Source: DATJSN01 sp035504095 (lineage in GTDB: Bacteria > Planctomycetota > Phycisphaerae > WQYP01). From it: a DNA stretch of 57,261 nucleotides. The notes under the pieces were generated by a model that saw only the letters and a list, made by a program, of their open reading frames with translations, was not told the DNA's origin and ran no database searches. The position numbers and the translations under genes are program-made. The stretch's first letter is position 1, and each line of letters opens with the position of its first letter. This document shows, one piece after another, positions 25,804 to 33,877 of this stretch. The stretch spans positions 1-57,261 of the forward strand of contig DATJSN010000035.1 in the NCBI GenBank assembly GCA_035504095.1. Direction: 5' to 3'.

Positions 25804-26574
25804 TTAAAAACCCAGGTAGAAAAACACGGTCGTAAACAACAGGTCCACCACAATCAGCGCCACAATGGTCATCACAACCGTTTTGCTGGTGTTAATACCC
25901 ACGCCCTCAGCCCCGCCGGTGACGCGCAGCCCCAGAAAACAGGCGATGGCGCCGATGAGCAGCCCAAACACGGCGCCTTTAATAAGGCCGCTGACGAAAT
26001 CTCCGACGCTCAGGCTGCTGACCGTGTGGTGAATGTATTGCAGGGTACGTATGTGCAGTGAGAGAGAGGAAACCAGCATCCCGCCGAATACCGCCGCGAT
26101 GTCCGCCGTCGCGGTCAGGCAGACCATCATGATCATCGAGGCCAGGATGCGCGGCGTGACCAGAAAACGAATCGGATTAATCGAGAGCGCATACATGGCT
26201 TCAATTTCCTCGCCCACCACCATGGTTCCGATTTCCGCGGCGATGGCCGCTCCGCCGAAGCCGGTCAGCACCACCGCCGCCACCAGAGGCCCCATTTCAC
26301 GGAACGTGGCCAGGGCCACCGCGTCGGCGGTGTATGGGACAAAACCGAAGCGAGCGAACTGCGGCCCGAGTTGCAGCGCCAGAATCGCCCCGATGCAGGA
26401 CATCACCAGGCAGACGATGGGAATGCTTTCCACGCCGATGCGATTCATCTGCGTCCAGAGATTATGCCATCCCTGCCGCGTGCCGCGCCCCGACAGGAGC
26501 GCGGGCTTGATGCCCGCCGCCGCGTCCAGCAGCATGTAGCCCAGGTCCCCGAACATTTCAAAGGTTTCACGCAT
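25804..26574 (-). CDS. mlaE: MlaE-type permease
   Basis: 256 residues from the ATG at 26574; the frame runs further upstream, but that part overlaps the STAS gene and is not membrane-protein-like. Five to six membrane helices with the MlaE signature GAILALQLGPQFARFGF, EMGPLVAAVVLTGFGGAAIAAEIGTM (residue ~110) and VGEEIEAMYALSINPIRFLV (the EQ/EE loop that contacts the ATPase). It overlaps the preceding STAS gene by 8 nt, so they are translationally coupled. It forms the membrane part of the phospholipid transporter with MlaF and MlaD. Confidence 0.92.
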   Translation of the reverse strand: MRETFEMFGDLGYMLLDAAAGIKPALLSGRGTRQGWHNLWTQMNRIGVESIPIVCLVMSCIGAILALQLGPQFARFGFVPYTADAVALATFREMGPLVAAVVLTGFGGAAIAAEIGTMVVGEEIEAMYALSINPIRFLVTPRILASMIMMVCLTATADIAAVFGGMLVSSLSLHIRTLQYIHHTVSSLSVGDFVSGLIKGAVFGLLIGAIACFLGLRVTGGAEGVGINTSKTVVMTIVALIVVDLLFTTVFFYLGF

Positions 26575-27034
26575 GACCGTCCTCCAGGGCGCCGTGGATA
26601 TCAATCGGCGGTCCGGAGAGAATCTTGTCCACGTATGGCGCTTCCAGCAGGCAGGTTGTGCCGTTGAGCAGGTCGACAGCTTCATTGTGGGGCATATCGT
26701 CCACAATGGTAAACAGACTCTGCAATTGTCCGATTTCGATCATCCCGCGCACCATGGTGTGCGCGTGCACCAGGTAAATGCGGCCGCCTTCAGGCATACG
26801 CTGCATGATCTCCACCAAAATGGCCAGCCCCGCGCCGCCAAAGCGATGCAGGCGATCGAGTTCCAGAATGAACTTGAGGGGTTTGAAATATTCGACGACC
26901 TCAAAAATTTCCTGCCGCAAGTCCGGCACCGCCGACATTTTCATCATCGCGGTGAGCCGGTAAAAAACGCGACCGTCCGACATGTGTTCAGCCGTGCCCA
27001 GTGAAGCGCGGCGCATGTGAGTTTTGCTGAACAT
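26567..27034 (-). CDS. STAS-domain protein (MlaB-like)
   Basis: 155 residues. The central part (~45-130) has the STAS pattern: KFILELDRLHRFGGAGLAILVE (positions ~53-75 in two halves), then GGRIYLVHA and a C-terminal IVDDMPHNEAVDLL helix. In the E. coli Mla complex a small STAS protein (MlaB) binds and stabilises MlaF. Here the STAS gene comes first after the HEAT lipoprotein and overlaps mlaE, so the same role is likely. The Ser usually phosphorylated in anti-anti-sigma STAS domains is not obvious (sequence RFGGAG), arguing against a sigma-factor switch. N- and C-terminal extensions of ~30 residues each are unassigned. Confidence 0.78.
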   Translation of the reverse strand: MFSKTHMRRASLGTAEHMSDGRVFYRLTAMMKMSAVPDLRQEIFEVVEYFKPLKFILELDRLHRFGGAGLAILVEIMQRMPEGGRIYLVHAHTMVRGMIEIGQLQSLFTIVDDMPHNEAVDLLNGTTCLLEAPYVDKILSGPPIDIHGALEDGHA

Positions 27035-27036
27035 TT

Positions 27037-27414
27037 TCAGGCTCCTCCCACCTTGGCGGAATTGTTGGGATTGTTTTTAGCCAGCCATTCTTTCCAGCGT
27101 TCAATTGCCGTGTCGCGTTGCGGCTCGGGCGCGTAGTAAACGTATCCGAATTGCTGCCCCGTAATCTGCTCCAGCGCGTAGATGGCGTAAAACCGTATGG
27201 CCGGGTCCTCGCTGCCGAGTGCATCAATCAGGGCGGGTATGGCGCTGATGTCGTGATTTTGCGCTGCCTGTCTCATAGCCGGTATTTTTTGGGACGGATC
27301 GTCGCTGTTCAGGTTCGGTCCTCCCAGGTCAAATAGCGAACAGCCCGCCACGAGCAAGGTGAATAAACAGAGTTGTATGACTAAAAGAAAGTTGATAAGC
27401 CGACATAGCTTCAT
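27037..27414 (-). CDS. HEAT-repeat lipoprotein at the head of the Mla operon
   Basis: 125 residues from ATG at 27414; the frame extends upstream, but this start sits directly before the signal peptide. The lipobox ends LLVAGCSLF (Cys25). The mature part carries HEAT-like helices (IPALIDALGSEDPAIRFYAIYALEQITGQQ, seen in two halves), then a Trp-rich end (AIERWKEWLAKN). Its stop codon is 3 nt before the STAS gene, so it is part of the same operon. A lipoprotein with a helical-repeat scaffold in an Mla operon could replace the MlaA or MlaC role or anchor the complex; this is inference from context only. Confidence 0.75.
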   Translation of the reverse strand: MKLCRLINFLLVIQLCLFTLLVAGCSLFDLGGPNLNSDDPSQKIPAMRQAAQNHDISAIPALIDALGSEDPAIRFYAIYALEQITGQQFGYVYYAPEPQRDTAIERWKEWLAKNNPNNSAKVGGA

Positions 27415-27504
27415 AGCATTTGCCCGAGATAAACAAACCCTGGATCTGTCGGGAAATATTTCAGGTCGCGCGCTGTTCAATCATGCGGCGCCTGTTTTCC
27501 GAAC

Positions 27505-27575
27505 GGTATTGTATCTTAACGCCTGCTTCGTCAAAGCTCCTGCTTTGGGGCCGAAATTTTCAACGTCACAGCCCT
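27505..27575 (-). repeat. Decayed remnant of the 280-bp inverted-repeat element
   Basis: On the plus strand this segment (beginning GGTATTGTATCTTAACGCC and continuing through AAAGCTCCTGCTTTGGGGCC) aligns with the reverse complement of about 70 bp of the element at 55636 (TATTGTATTGTAATACTTGC, then GAAGCTCCTTGTCTGGGACC). The terminal inverted repeats are absent. It lies upstream of the HEAT lipoprotein gene. Confidence 0.45.
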
Positions 27576-27610
27576 GAAGTATTTCCAGGCAGCGAGAGGT
27601 ATTGTAACCA

Positions 27611-28732
27611 TCAAGCCTCATGAATGACCAGATCATCGCGATGAACCACTTCGTCGTACCAGGTTTCGCTGCCCAGCAAAGCTCCAAAATCGCGCGATTT
27701 ATGCCCCTTTATTTTTTCCACGTCTCCCCGGCTGTAATTGGTTAAACCACGGGCGATGTGGTTGCCGGAAGCGTCTTGGATCGCCACGGCGTCGCCGGGG
27801 GAAAAATCACCCGAAGTGGAAACAATGCCGCCCGCCAGTAGCGATTTATTATTTTTTAGAGCCGCCGCCGCACCCGCGTCCACGACGATCACGCCACAGG
27901 TTTTGGCCGTCAGAGCGATCCAGCGGCTTCGCGCGGAAAGACGGCGTTTACCCGGCACAATCAGCGTGCCCAGCGGCTGGCCGGCCAACAGTTTACCCAA
28001 TATCCCCGGCGTTTTGCCATTGGCGATGATCACCGGTTCGCCGGCGGTTTGCACCGTGCCTGCGGCCATAAGTTTGCTGGTCATGCCGCCGGTGCCGCGG
28101 CTGGATTTTTCCTTTTTTACCATGCCGGTCACCGAGTCGTCCATTTCCGTTACCAGATCCTGGACCTTCCCTTTTTCGTCCAGCAGGCCGTCTACGACGG
28201 AAAGCAGGATGAGCAAATCCGCCTGCAGCAAATTGGTTACGTGTGCGGCAATCAGGTCGTTGTCGCCGAAACGGATTTCATCCACGGCCACGGCGTCATT
28301 TTCATTGATGATCGGCAAACAGCCGCTTTGCTGTAGCGCGTGAATGCAGTTGCGCAAATTCAGATATCTCAGGCGGTCTTCAAAATCATGACGCGTGACC
28401 AGGATTTGCCCGACGTGCAGGTTATGCGGCTTGAGCGCTTCGGCGAAATAGCGCATCAGCAGGCTTTGCCCGACGGCGGCGGTGGCCTGGAGCATGGACA
28501 AATCTTTGGGTCTTGCCGGCAGGTTCAGTTCCGCCATGCCCGCGCCGATGGCGCCGCTGGAAACCAAAGTGACGCGGATATTCTTCTCGCGGCAAAGCCC
28601 GGCGATGTCTTCGGCTAAGACACGGATGATCTGGTGATCCAACCGTCCGCCGTCATCCGTGAGCGCATTGGTGCCCACCTTCACCACGATGTTCGTTATG
28701 CCGCTAAGAATTTCCGCCCGGTTCATGTGCAT
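27611..28732 (-). CDS. proB: Glutamate 5-kinase
   Basis: First enzyme of proline synthesis: ATP-dependent phosphorylation of glutamate. 373 residues, matching the long form with an amino-acid-kinase domain (~1-260) and a C-terminal PUA domain (~285-360). Visible motifs: VVKVGTNALTDDGGRLD at the N-terminus, VSSGAIGAGMAEL near 60, NENDAVAVDEIRFGDNDLIAAHV near 140, and RGTGGMTSKLMAA near 215. The second in-frame start (ATG, two codons later) is equally possible. proA is not adjacent. It lies ~200 nt upstream of the Mla operon, separated by the repeat remnant. Confidence 0.95.
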   Translation of the reverse strand: MHMNRAEILSGITNIVVKVGTNALTDDGGRLDHQIIRVLAEDIAGLCREKNIRVTLVSSGAIGAGMAELNLPARPKDLSMLQATAAVGQSLLMRYFAEALKPHNLHVGQILVTRHDFEDRLRYLNLRNCIHALQQSGCLPIINENDAVAVDEIRFGDNDLIAAHVTNLLQADLLILLSVVDGLLDEKGKVQDLVTEMDDSVTGMVKKEKSSRGTGGMTSKLMAAGTVQTAGEPVIIANGKTPGILGKLLAGQPLGTLIVPGKRRLSARSRWIALTAKTCGVIVVDAGAAAALKNNKSLLAGGIVSTSGDFSPGDAVAIQDASGNHIARGLTNYSRGDVEKIKGHKSRDFGALLGSETWYDEVVHRDDLVIHEA

Positions 28733-29038
28733 AAGAATAGTAGATTAAAGAGAACACAACAAACTTCTATAGAAACCTAAGGTTTTCGCGATTTGCCTTG
28801 AAAACAATGTGGGACAGGCTTCCAGCCTATTATTCCTCGCACTCCCTACTCCCGTCTCAGAACACCCTACTCGGCGGCCACGCCGCCGCGCCCTGTCACA
28901 TGTCCCTTAAAACATGTGGTAACATTTCTTCGCGAGCGGTTTGACTGGTGTTGGTAAATCGTCCGACGCGCACCTTTTCTTCAAACGCCGGCACTACGAG
29001 CCGGGATATGCAAGCAATGGATATGGAGGTCTCGAACA
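28733..29038. other. Intergenic region with hairpins and short repeats
   Basis: About 300 bases between divergent genes. It contains GGGACAGGCTTCCAGCCT (28811 region), a hairpin CGGCGGCCACGCCGCCG near 28874, a purine-rich-on-the-minus-strand stretch (CCCTACTCCCGTCTC), and ACATG-TCCCTTAAAA-CATGT near 28900-28920. The last bases hold the GGAGG of the DUF1275 gene. Confidence 0.35.
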
Positions 29039-29773
29039 ATGACAGCACAAGGCACCATGTTTAACACGAATTGGCTTTTGCCGATTGTTCTGGGCACAAC
29101 GGCCGGCGCGGTCGATGTCATTATTTTCCTCACGCTGGGAGGGCTCTTCACCGCCCATATCACCGGCAACATAATTATCCTCGCCGCCCATTACATTACC
29201 GGTGGATTTAGCCAAATCGGGCCGGTCTTGTCCGTGCCGGTTTTTATCGCCGTTTTGGCCACGGTGACGTTGGTTTCAGGGAAACTTGAGCGGACGGGCC
29301 ATTTCCCGCGCCGCGCACTTCTTATTCTGCAAGCAGTTCTTTTGATGGGATGCCTGATATTCGGGGCCGCGTTCGGACCATTCGCCAACGTCGACCGTCC
29401 AATGGCGGTATTCGTGGGAATGCTTGGCGTTGCGGCGATGGCCACGCAGAATGCACTGGTCAGGCTGGCCCTTCCGGGAGCGCCGACAACCGCAGTGATG
29501 ACCACGAACATCACCCAGTTAACCATCGATCTGGTAACGCTTGCCGGCGGCTGGGGGCAGGCCGGCGAGGTGGCCAGGGCTCGTCGCCGCAGCGTCATGA
29601 CTTTTGCGAGCGTCATAGGATTCGCCGTCGGGTGTGCCGCCGGCGCCATTCTGGAAGTTCGTTTTGGACTGTGGGCGCTGGCGCTGCCGGCCATTCTTGC
29701 CGCGCTGGCGATCCCACTGGGCGAACGATGGGGCAACGGCCAAAATTCGCATGCCGATTCAACCAATGGGTAA
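29039..29773 (+). CDS. DUF1275 (YoaK-like) membrane protein
   Basis: 244 residues with about six membrane helices. The N-terminal pattern typical of the family is clear: AGAVDVIIFLTLGGLFTAHITGNI (two adjacent blocks, residues ~22-48). MTTNITQLTIDL comes near 160 and a C-terminal pair of helices follows. DUF1275 proteins are inner-membrane proteins of unknown transport function. GGAGG lies 9-10 nt upstream of the ATG. It stands alone, with the DUF4149 gene 113 nt downstream across a repeat. Confidence 0.85.
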   Translation: MTAQGTMFNTNWLLPIVLGTTAGAVDVIIFLTLGGLFTAHITGNIIILAAHYITGGFSQIGPVLSVPVFIAVLATVTLVSGKLERTGHFPRRALLILQAVLLMGCLIFGAAFGPFANVDRPMAVFVGMLGVAAMATQNALVRLALPGAPTTAVMTTNITQLTIDLVTLAGGWGQAGEVARARRRSVMTFASVIGFAVGCAAGAILEVRFGLWALALPAILAALAIPLGERWGNGQNSHADSTNG

Positions 29774-29799
29774 TATAAGACGCCTTAATTTATATTTTT

Positions 29800-29886
29800 A
29801 TTGGCTACGGCCTTCGTTAAATCGTCGTGTCTTTGTGTCGTTGTGGTAGAATCCTTCCGCGCTCTTCGTGTGCTTGGTGGCTAATT
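29800..29886. repeat. Short dispersed repeat in the leader of the DUF4149 gene
   Basis: Words CGTCGTGTCTTTGTGTCGTTGTGG and GCGCTCTTCGTGTGCTTGGTGG (each shown in part) are the reverse complement of the CCACGAA/ACACGAA repeat type. The repeat fills the 5' leader of the next gene up to four bases before its ATG. Confidence 0.4.
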
Positions 29887-30516
29887 ATGGCTGGATTCAA
29901 ACTCACGCAGGTCATCTTCTGGCTGGGACTGAGCATCTATTTCGGCGGCCTGTTTTTGCTTGGGCCGATTGTCGCGTCACAGATTTTTTCCACCATCCGC
30001 GGCGCTGGCGCGCAAATCACGGGAACCAGTCCTCATACAGATCCGGCCACCGAATTGGCCGGCAGCGTTTTCGGCAACATTCTACATCTGTTTAATCTCG
30101 TGGAATTGATCTGCCTGCCGCTGATTTTGATTCCCATCGTGATTCAGATGTCCCTGTACATGTATATCTGGGATGTCTGGCTCTGGCTGCGCCTCGCTTT
30201 GGCTGTGGTTCTGGCCATCATCGCGGTCCAGGACATCTTTTTGCTTTCGCCGAAGATTCGCACCGTCCACGATCAATGGATCAAAAACACGGACTCTAAC
30301 CCCGATCTTGCCACGCAGAATCAGGCGCTTTTCAAGACTTTGCATTCTCAAGCTGAACGCAACGGCAAAATTAAGGCAGTTCTTCTGCTGTTATTGGTAA
30401 TCGTCTCCGCATGGGGCGTTAACTACCCCACGCGCTGGGAATATGTTCAGCAGATTGTTACACAAACTCCCGGTCCCGCGCCTGTGGGGTTGGATCAGCA
30501 GATGAAAAATCAATGA
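29887..30516 (+). CDS. DUF4149-like membrane protein
   Basis: 209 residues from ATG at 29887 (MAGFKLTQVIFWLGLS...); the frame is open from 29827, but the extra 20 residues are repeat-derived and Cys-rich. Four membrane helices: ~8-30, ~60-85, ~95-125, ~165-190. The opening FWLGLSIYFGGLFLLGPIVA resembles the TMEM205/DUF4149 family. No enzymatic motif. It ends 12 nt before nth, so the two may be co-transcribed. Confidence 0.65.
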   Translation: MAGFKLTQVIFWLGLSIYFGGLFLLGPIVASQIFSTIRGAGAQITGTSPHTDPATELAGSVFGNILHLFNLVELICLPLILIPIVIQMSLYMYIWDVWLWLRLALAVVLAIIAVQDIFLLSPKIRTVHDQWIKNTDSNPDLATQNQALFKTLHSQAERNGKIKAVLLLLLVIVSAWGVNYPTRWEYVQQIVTQTPGPAPVGLDQQMKNQ

Positions 30517-30528
30517 CGCAGAAAAGTT

Positions 30529-31182
30529 ATGGCGACTCAAACCGCTGAAAAAAAACAAACCGCGACTATCATCGCCCGGCTCAAAAAAGCCTATCCTGAC
30601 GCACATTGCGCTCTGGATCATCGCACGCCGCTGCAATTGCTGATTGCGACCATCCTTTCCGCCCAGTGCACGGACGTGCGCGTGAACATGGTCACGCCTG
30701 AATTATTCAAACGTTTTCCCGATGCGGCATCTCTGGCCGCCGCAAACATAACCAACATTGAACAAATCATCCGCAGCACGGGTTTTTACCGCGCCAAGGC
30801 CCGGGCCATTCAGCAAACCGCCAAATTGCTCGTCGAGCGCTACAACGGAAAAGTCCCCGACACGATGGAGTCGCTCACTTCGCTCAGTGGCGTAGGGCGC
30901 AAAACCGCCAATGTCGTTTTGGGAAACGCCTTTGGTAAAAACGTCGGCATCGTGGTCGATACGCACGTGGGGCGAATTTCCCGTCGGTTGGGTTTAACCA
31001 GGCAGGACAATCCCGAAAAAGTCGAACAGGACCTGATGAAATTGGTTCCGCAAAAACAGTGGGCCTTGTTCGCCCATCTGCTGATTTTTCACGGCCGGCA
31101 AGTCTGCTTCGCCCGCAAACCAGATTGCGAATCGTGTACGCTGGCGGATCTTTGCCCTTCGGCGTTTAAAATCGCAAAGTAA
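30529..31182 (+). CDS. nth: Endonuclease III
   Basis: 217-residue DNA glycosylase/AP lyase that removes oxidised pyrimidines in base-excision repair. Helix-hairpin-helix LSGVGRKTANVVL carries the catalytic Lys125, and the second active-site residue is Asp144 in VVDTHVGRIS. The [4Fe-4S] cluster loop is complete: Cys193-x6-Cys200-x2-Cys203-x5-Cys209. Length and all residues are canonical. It lies 12 nt after the DUF4149 gene. Confidence 0.97.
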   Translation: MATQTAEKKQTATIIARLKKAYPDAHCALDHRTPLQLLIATILSAQCTDVRVNMVTPELFKRFPDAASLAAANITNIEQIIRSTGFYRAKARAIQQTAKLLVERYNGKVPDTMESLTSLSGVGRKTANVVLGNAFGKNVGIVVDTHVGRISRRLGLTRQDNPEKVEQDLMKLVPQKQWALFAHLLIFHGRQVCFARKPDCESCTLADLCPSAFKIAK

Positions 31183-31189
31183 GCCGTTA

Positions 31190-31290
31190 ATACGAATCAA
31201 TGATTACACGGATTTTTCTGAGGAAATCTGCGTCATCTGCGGATTCATCTTAAATTTTTATCCACAAATTACGCCGATGACCGCAGATGT
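31190..31290. repeat. Short dispersed intergenic repeat
   Basis: GATTACACGGATTTTTCTGAGG, ATCTGCGTCATCTGCGGATTC and TTATCCACAAATTACGCCG modules (the ACGCAGAT/CTGCGTCATCTGCG type), lying between nth and the convergent Fic gene. Confidence 0.45.
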
Positions 31291-31308
31291 TGGGGAGGAT
31301 ATTAGAGG

Positions 31309-31911
31309 CTAAATTTCCGTTGAATAGCGATGATGAAGCCCGATGAGTGGCGCAAAATTTCCCGCATCTGCAGCCCGGATGGCTTCGAGATATTCATCGC
31401 GAATGATGCTTTTATTACCTACGGCCTGATCGGGCCAAATCGTAATCGGACTGTCATTACGCATCAGCCAGATGTTGGCTAAAAGCCTTGCCCACCTGCC
31501 ATTTCCATTCAGAAACGGATGAATATAAACGGCTTGATGGTGGAGTCTTGCGGATTGTTCAAGCATGTTCATCGTGCCGGTTCGGCGCCAATATTCGAGA
31601 TTGTCCAGCATGTTCTGCAGTTGTTCGTCAATTTGATGAACGGATACGCCGATATTAACCTCCATCGTCCGTTTGGTTCCGGCCCAGGTCCAGACATCTC
31701 CAAACATGTGTTTGTGAAGTTTGTATATCCAATTCAGTGTAAAGGGCGCCTGACGCTTCGTCGGTTTTGCCGCAAGGTAAACGACGACCGCCTCGCGAAT
31801 ATTTTCGGCCTCAAGATCGTTGAGTTGGCTTCTGGTTGTGATGCCTTTGGGAATCAGACCGGAGATATCATCAATCGGCGTTTCGCCCGGGATGCTTTGC
31901 CATGTATTCAT
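31309..31911 (-). CDS. Fic/DOC family toxin (mobile mystery protein B type)
   Basis: 200 residues. An intact Fic active-site loop HPFLNGNGRWAR (His131 to Arg142), preceded by the expected helix (SARLHHQAVYI). The N-terminal GETPIDDISGLIPKGITTRSQLN and LHKHMFGDVWTWAG stretch are typical of the family usually encoded next to a small XRE regulator ('mobile mystery protein' A/B). It would transfer AMP or a similar group to a target protein. It lies 37 nt downstream of the XRE gene, and the two form a toxin-antitoxin-like unit. Unlike the Fic protein at 17842, all active-site residues are kept. Confidence 0.88.
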   Translation of the reverse strand: MNTWQSIPGETPIDDISGLIPKGITTRSQLNDLEAENIREAVVVYLAAKPTKRQAPFTLNWIYKLHKHMFGDVWTWAGTKRTMEVNIGVSVHQIDEQLQNMLDNLEYWRRTGTMNMLEQSARLHHQAVYIHPFLNGNGRWARLLANIWLMRNDSPITIWPDQAVGNKSIIRDEYLEAIRAADAGNFAPLIGLHHRYSTEI

Positions 31912-31948
31912 CTCGGTTCTGTCTCATAACACGTCGCGAACCTGGAAT

Positions 31949-32332
31949 TTACTTCCATAATTTTCGGGATGAACCCGCGAGCAGTTCATGAACCGTTTTT
32001 TCTTTCAATCGGCGAATTGTATCGTCTGACACTCCTTGTGCTTCCAGTGCGGAAGAACCTTGAACAATGGATACCAGTTGATTCGCCTTGTGCTCGGCTT
32101 GCCGGCGTCGAAGATCATTTGAGTCTGTGGCCTTAAAATCAATGCTCATTCCCAGACAATTAGTGATCGTGGCGATGGTTTGAAATCCAGGATCTTTTTC
32201 TCTTCCAGAAAGCACCCTTTGTACGGTGCGCAGACTAAGCGCAGTACGCTTTGCCACTGCCGAACAACTCATGCCAAGTATTCGCCTGCGTGTTTCCAGT
32301 TCTTTGTGTAAATTCATTAAAGTAGATGTCAT
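31949..32332 (-). CDS. XRE-family antitoxin/regulator (mobile mystery protein A type)
   Basis: 127 residues (Met6 at 32317 is an alternative start). Helix-turn-helix at ~18-70 (RRILGMSCSAVAKRTALSLR, then TVQRVLSGREKDPGFQTI). The C-terminal ~60 residues end with VHELLAGSSRKLW, characteristic of the partner of this type of Fic toxin. It contains QGSSALEAQG, which resembles the Fic inhibitory motif (S/T)xxxE(G/N) with Ala in the last position. It probably represses its own operon and neutralises the Fic protein. It is the upstream gene of the pair. Confidence 0.8.
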   Translation of the reverse strand: MTSTLMNLHKELETRRRILGMSCSAVAKRTALSLRTVQRVLSGREKDPGFQTIATITNCLGMSIDFKATDSNDLRRRQAEHKANQLVSIVQGSSALEAQGVSDDTIRRLKEKTVHELLAGSSRKLWK

Positions 32333-32353
32333 AAAGCACCTTAAGCATAATAT

Positions 32354-32405
32354 TACGTCATATATATCATAAAATCAACAATAATATACGACATATATGT
32401 CATAA
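32354..32405. promoter_or_regulatory. Putative operator pair of the Fic/XRE operon
   Basis: Two 19-bp direct repeats (TACGTCATATATATCATAA at 32354 and TACGACATATATGTCATAA at 32387), 17 of 19 identical and 33 bp apart. The second contains the perfect palindrome GACATATATGTC. They lie just upstream of the XRE gene, three helical turns apart, as expected for an autorepressor. Confidence 0.6.
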
Positions 32406-32442
32406 TTATCGTCAAAATACGGGAGATTCTAATAGTAATTAA

Positions 32443-33831
32443 TTACGCCTGTTCCGCCGGGCCTTCGCCTGAGTCTGATGCACGAGCCGGGCGATGCGAA
32501 TCGGCGGTGATCGCTTCCCAAATCGTCTCACCAAAACTTTCCCGGCGTATGCCCTGCCGCCGCGTGAGATTATCAATCGCCGGTTCACGGCGAATTAGAA
32601 ATACCAGAGTGCAAATGAACAGTACGCACAGCATGCCGCGCAAAACCCATGTCGCAGGCATCAAAGTGGTCAGGCCGGCGGCGGCCAGGTGTCCCAGCGG
32701 CAGAGAACCCTGAATGCATAAAAACATGACGCTCATCACGCGCCCGCGCATTTCGTCGCTGGCCAGCAATTGATTGGCAGTGTTGGAGGAATTCAGCGCC
32801 ATGAGCCAGAAAAATCCGCACATCAGTAACAACGGCAAACTTAAAAGTGGAATCGTCGAAAAGCTATAAGCCAGCGCCATAATGGTAAAGAGAGTCATGG
32901 CCAGCGGAATCAAATGATGCCGCGGGTAATATGATGGAATCCGCCCCAAAAATAATGCGCCTAGAACCGATCCCAGCCCAATTGAACCGAGCATCCATCC
33001 ATATAAATCCGATTGGCCATGGAGAACCTGATGAGCATAAACCGCAAGCAGTCCCTGCACGGGCGCCGCAAGAAACATAAATATGATCGCCATGATTGCC
33101 AGTTGCCGTATGCCGCGATGCGTAGTCACAAACCGTAAACCCTCTTTCAGATCGTGCACGGGATGTCGGCGCACTCGATCGGCACGCGGCGGTTGCGGCG
33201 GAATTTTAAATAAGGCCGCGATCACAAACACGAACGTTGCCGCGTTGATGGCAAACGCCAGATTCACGCTCCAGCGCAGGATGATCAAGCCCGCCAGCAC
33301 CGGCCCAATCAGCCGGGCCAGATTGAATTGCACGCTGTTAAGGGCTACGGCTCGCGGCAGATATTCGCGCGGCGCCACCGCCGGCACTAAGGCCAGCCAG
33401 GTCGGACCGGTAAACGCCCAGACCACGCCTTCGGCGGCGGTAAATCCGATCACCACGCCGGGGCTGGCCAGTCCCATGTAACCTACAACCGCCAGCCCTG
33501 CGCCCAGCAGGCACGCCAGCGATTGCAGAATCAGCAGCCACTTTCTCCGGTCCACCCGATCGCTGATCACGCCAGCCGCCAGGGCCAATAGCAACACCGG
33601 CGCAAAGTCGGCGAAGTTAAGCACTTCGGTCAAAAGAGCGGCTAACCGCGGATTGTCCTTTACGCCGCTGACTACCGCCCAGTTCTGGCCGGCGTTTTCC
33701 ATCCAGTTGCCGATGTTGGAGATTAAGGCCCCGCACCACAGATACAGAAAGGTGCGTGTGCGGAACACGGCTAAGGTGGAAGAAAACCCCGGGCGCGGTT
33801 GGTCAGTTAGATCAGAGGTATTTGTGGTCAT
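32443..33831 (-). CDS. MFS exporter (EntS-like)
   Basis: 462 residues with about twelve membrane helices. The opening FSSTLAVFRTRTFLYLWCGALISNIGNWME and the RDGR-like loop RVDRRKWLLILQSL near residue 90 are those of the MFS_3 group that includes enterobactin exporter EntS and many drug exporters. VGPVLAGLIILR-type helix with NLARLIGPVLAGL in the middle, and an arginine-rich C-terminal tail. Substrate unknown. It ends ~110 nt downstream of the Fic operon promoter region and is followed upstream by pyrD on the same strand (46 nt), so the two may be co-transcribed. Confidence 0.88.
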   Translation of the reverse strand: MTTNTSDLTDQPRPGFSSTLAVFRTRTFLYLWCGALISNIGNWMENAGQNWAVVSGVKDNPRLAALLTEVLNFADFAPVLLLALAAGVISDRVDRRKWLLILQSLACLLGAGLAVVGYMGLASPGVVIGFTAAEGVVWAFTGPTWLALVPAVAPREYLPRAVALNSVQFNLARLIGPVLAGLIILRWSVNLAFAINAATFVFVIAALFKIPPQPPRADRVRRHPVHDLKEGLRFVTTHRGIRQLAIMAIIFMFLAAPVQGLLAVYAHQVLHGQSDLYGWMLGSIGLGSVLGALFLGRIPSYYPRHHLIPLAMTLFTIMALAYSFSTIPLLSLPLLLMCGFFWLMALNSSNTANQLLASDEMRGRVMSVMFLCIQGSLPLGHLAAAGLTTLMPATWVLRGMLCVLFICTLVFLIRREPAIDNLTRRQGIRRESFGETIWEAITADSHRPARASDSGEGPAEQA

Positions 33832-33877
33832 CCCTCAGAATTATATGCGCCAGTCTGCTGCTGCGCAAACGCCGCGG

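Noticed and set aside
28700..29040. CRISPR-like repeats from the recurring short hairpins
   Set aside because: No regular spacing and no repeat-spacer pattern; the hairpins differ from each other.
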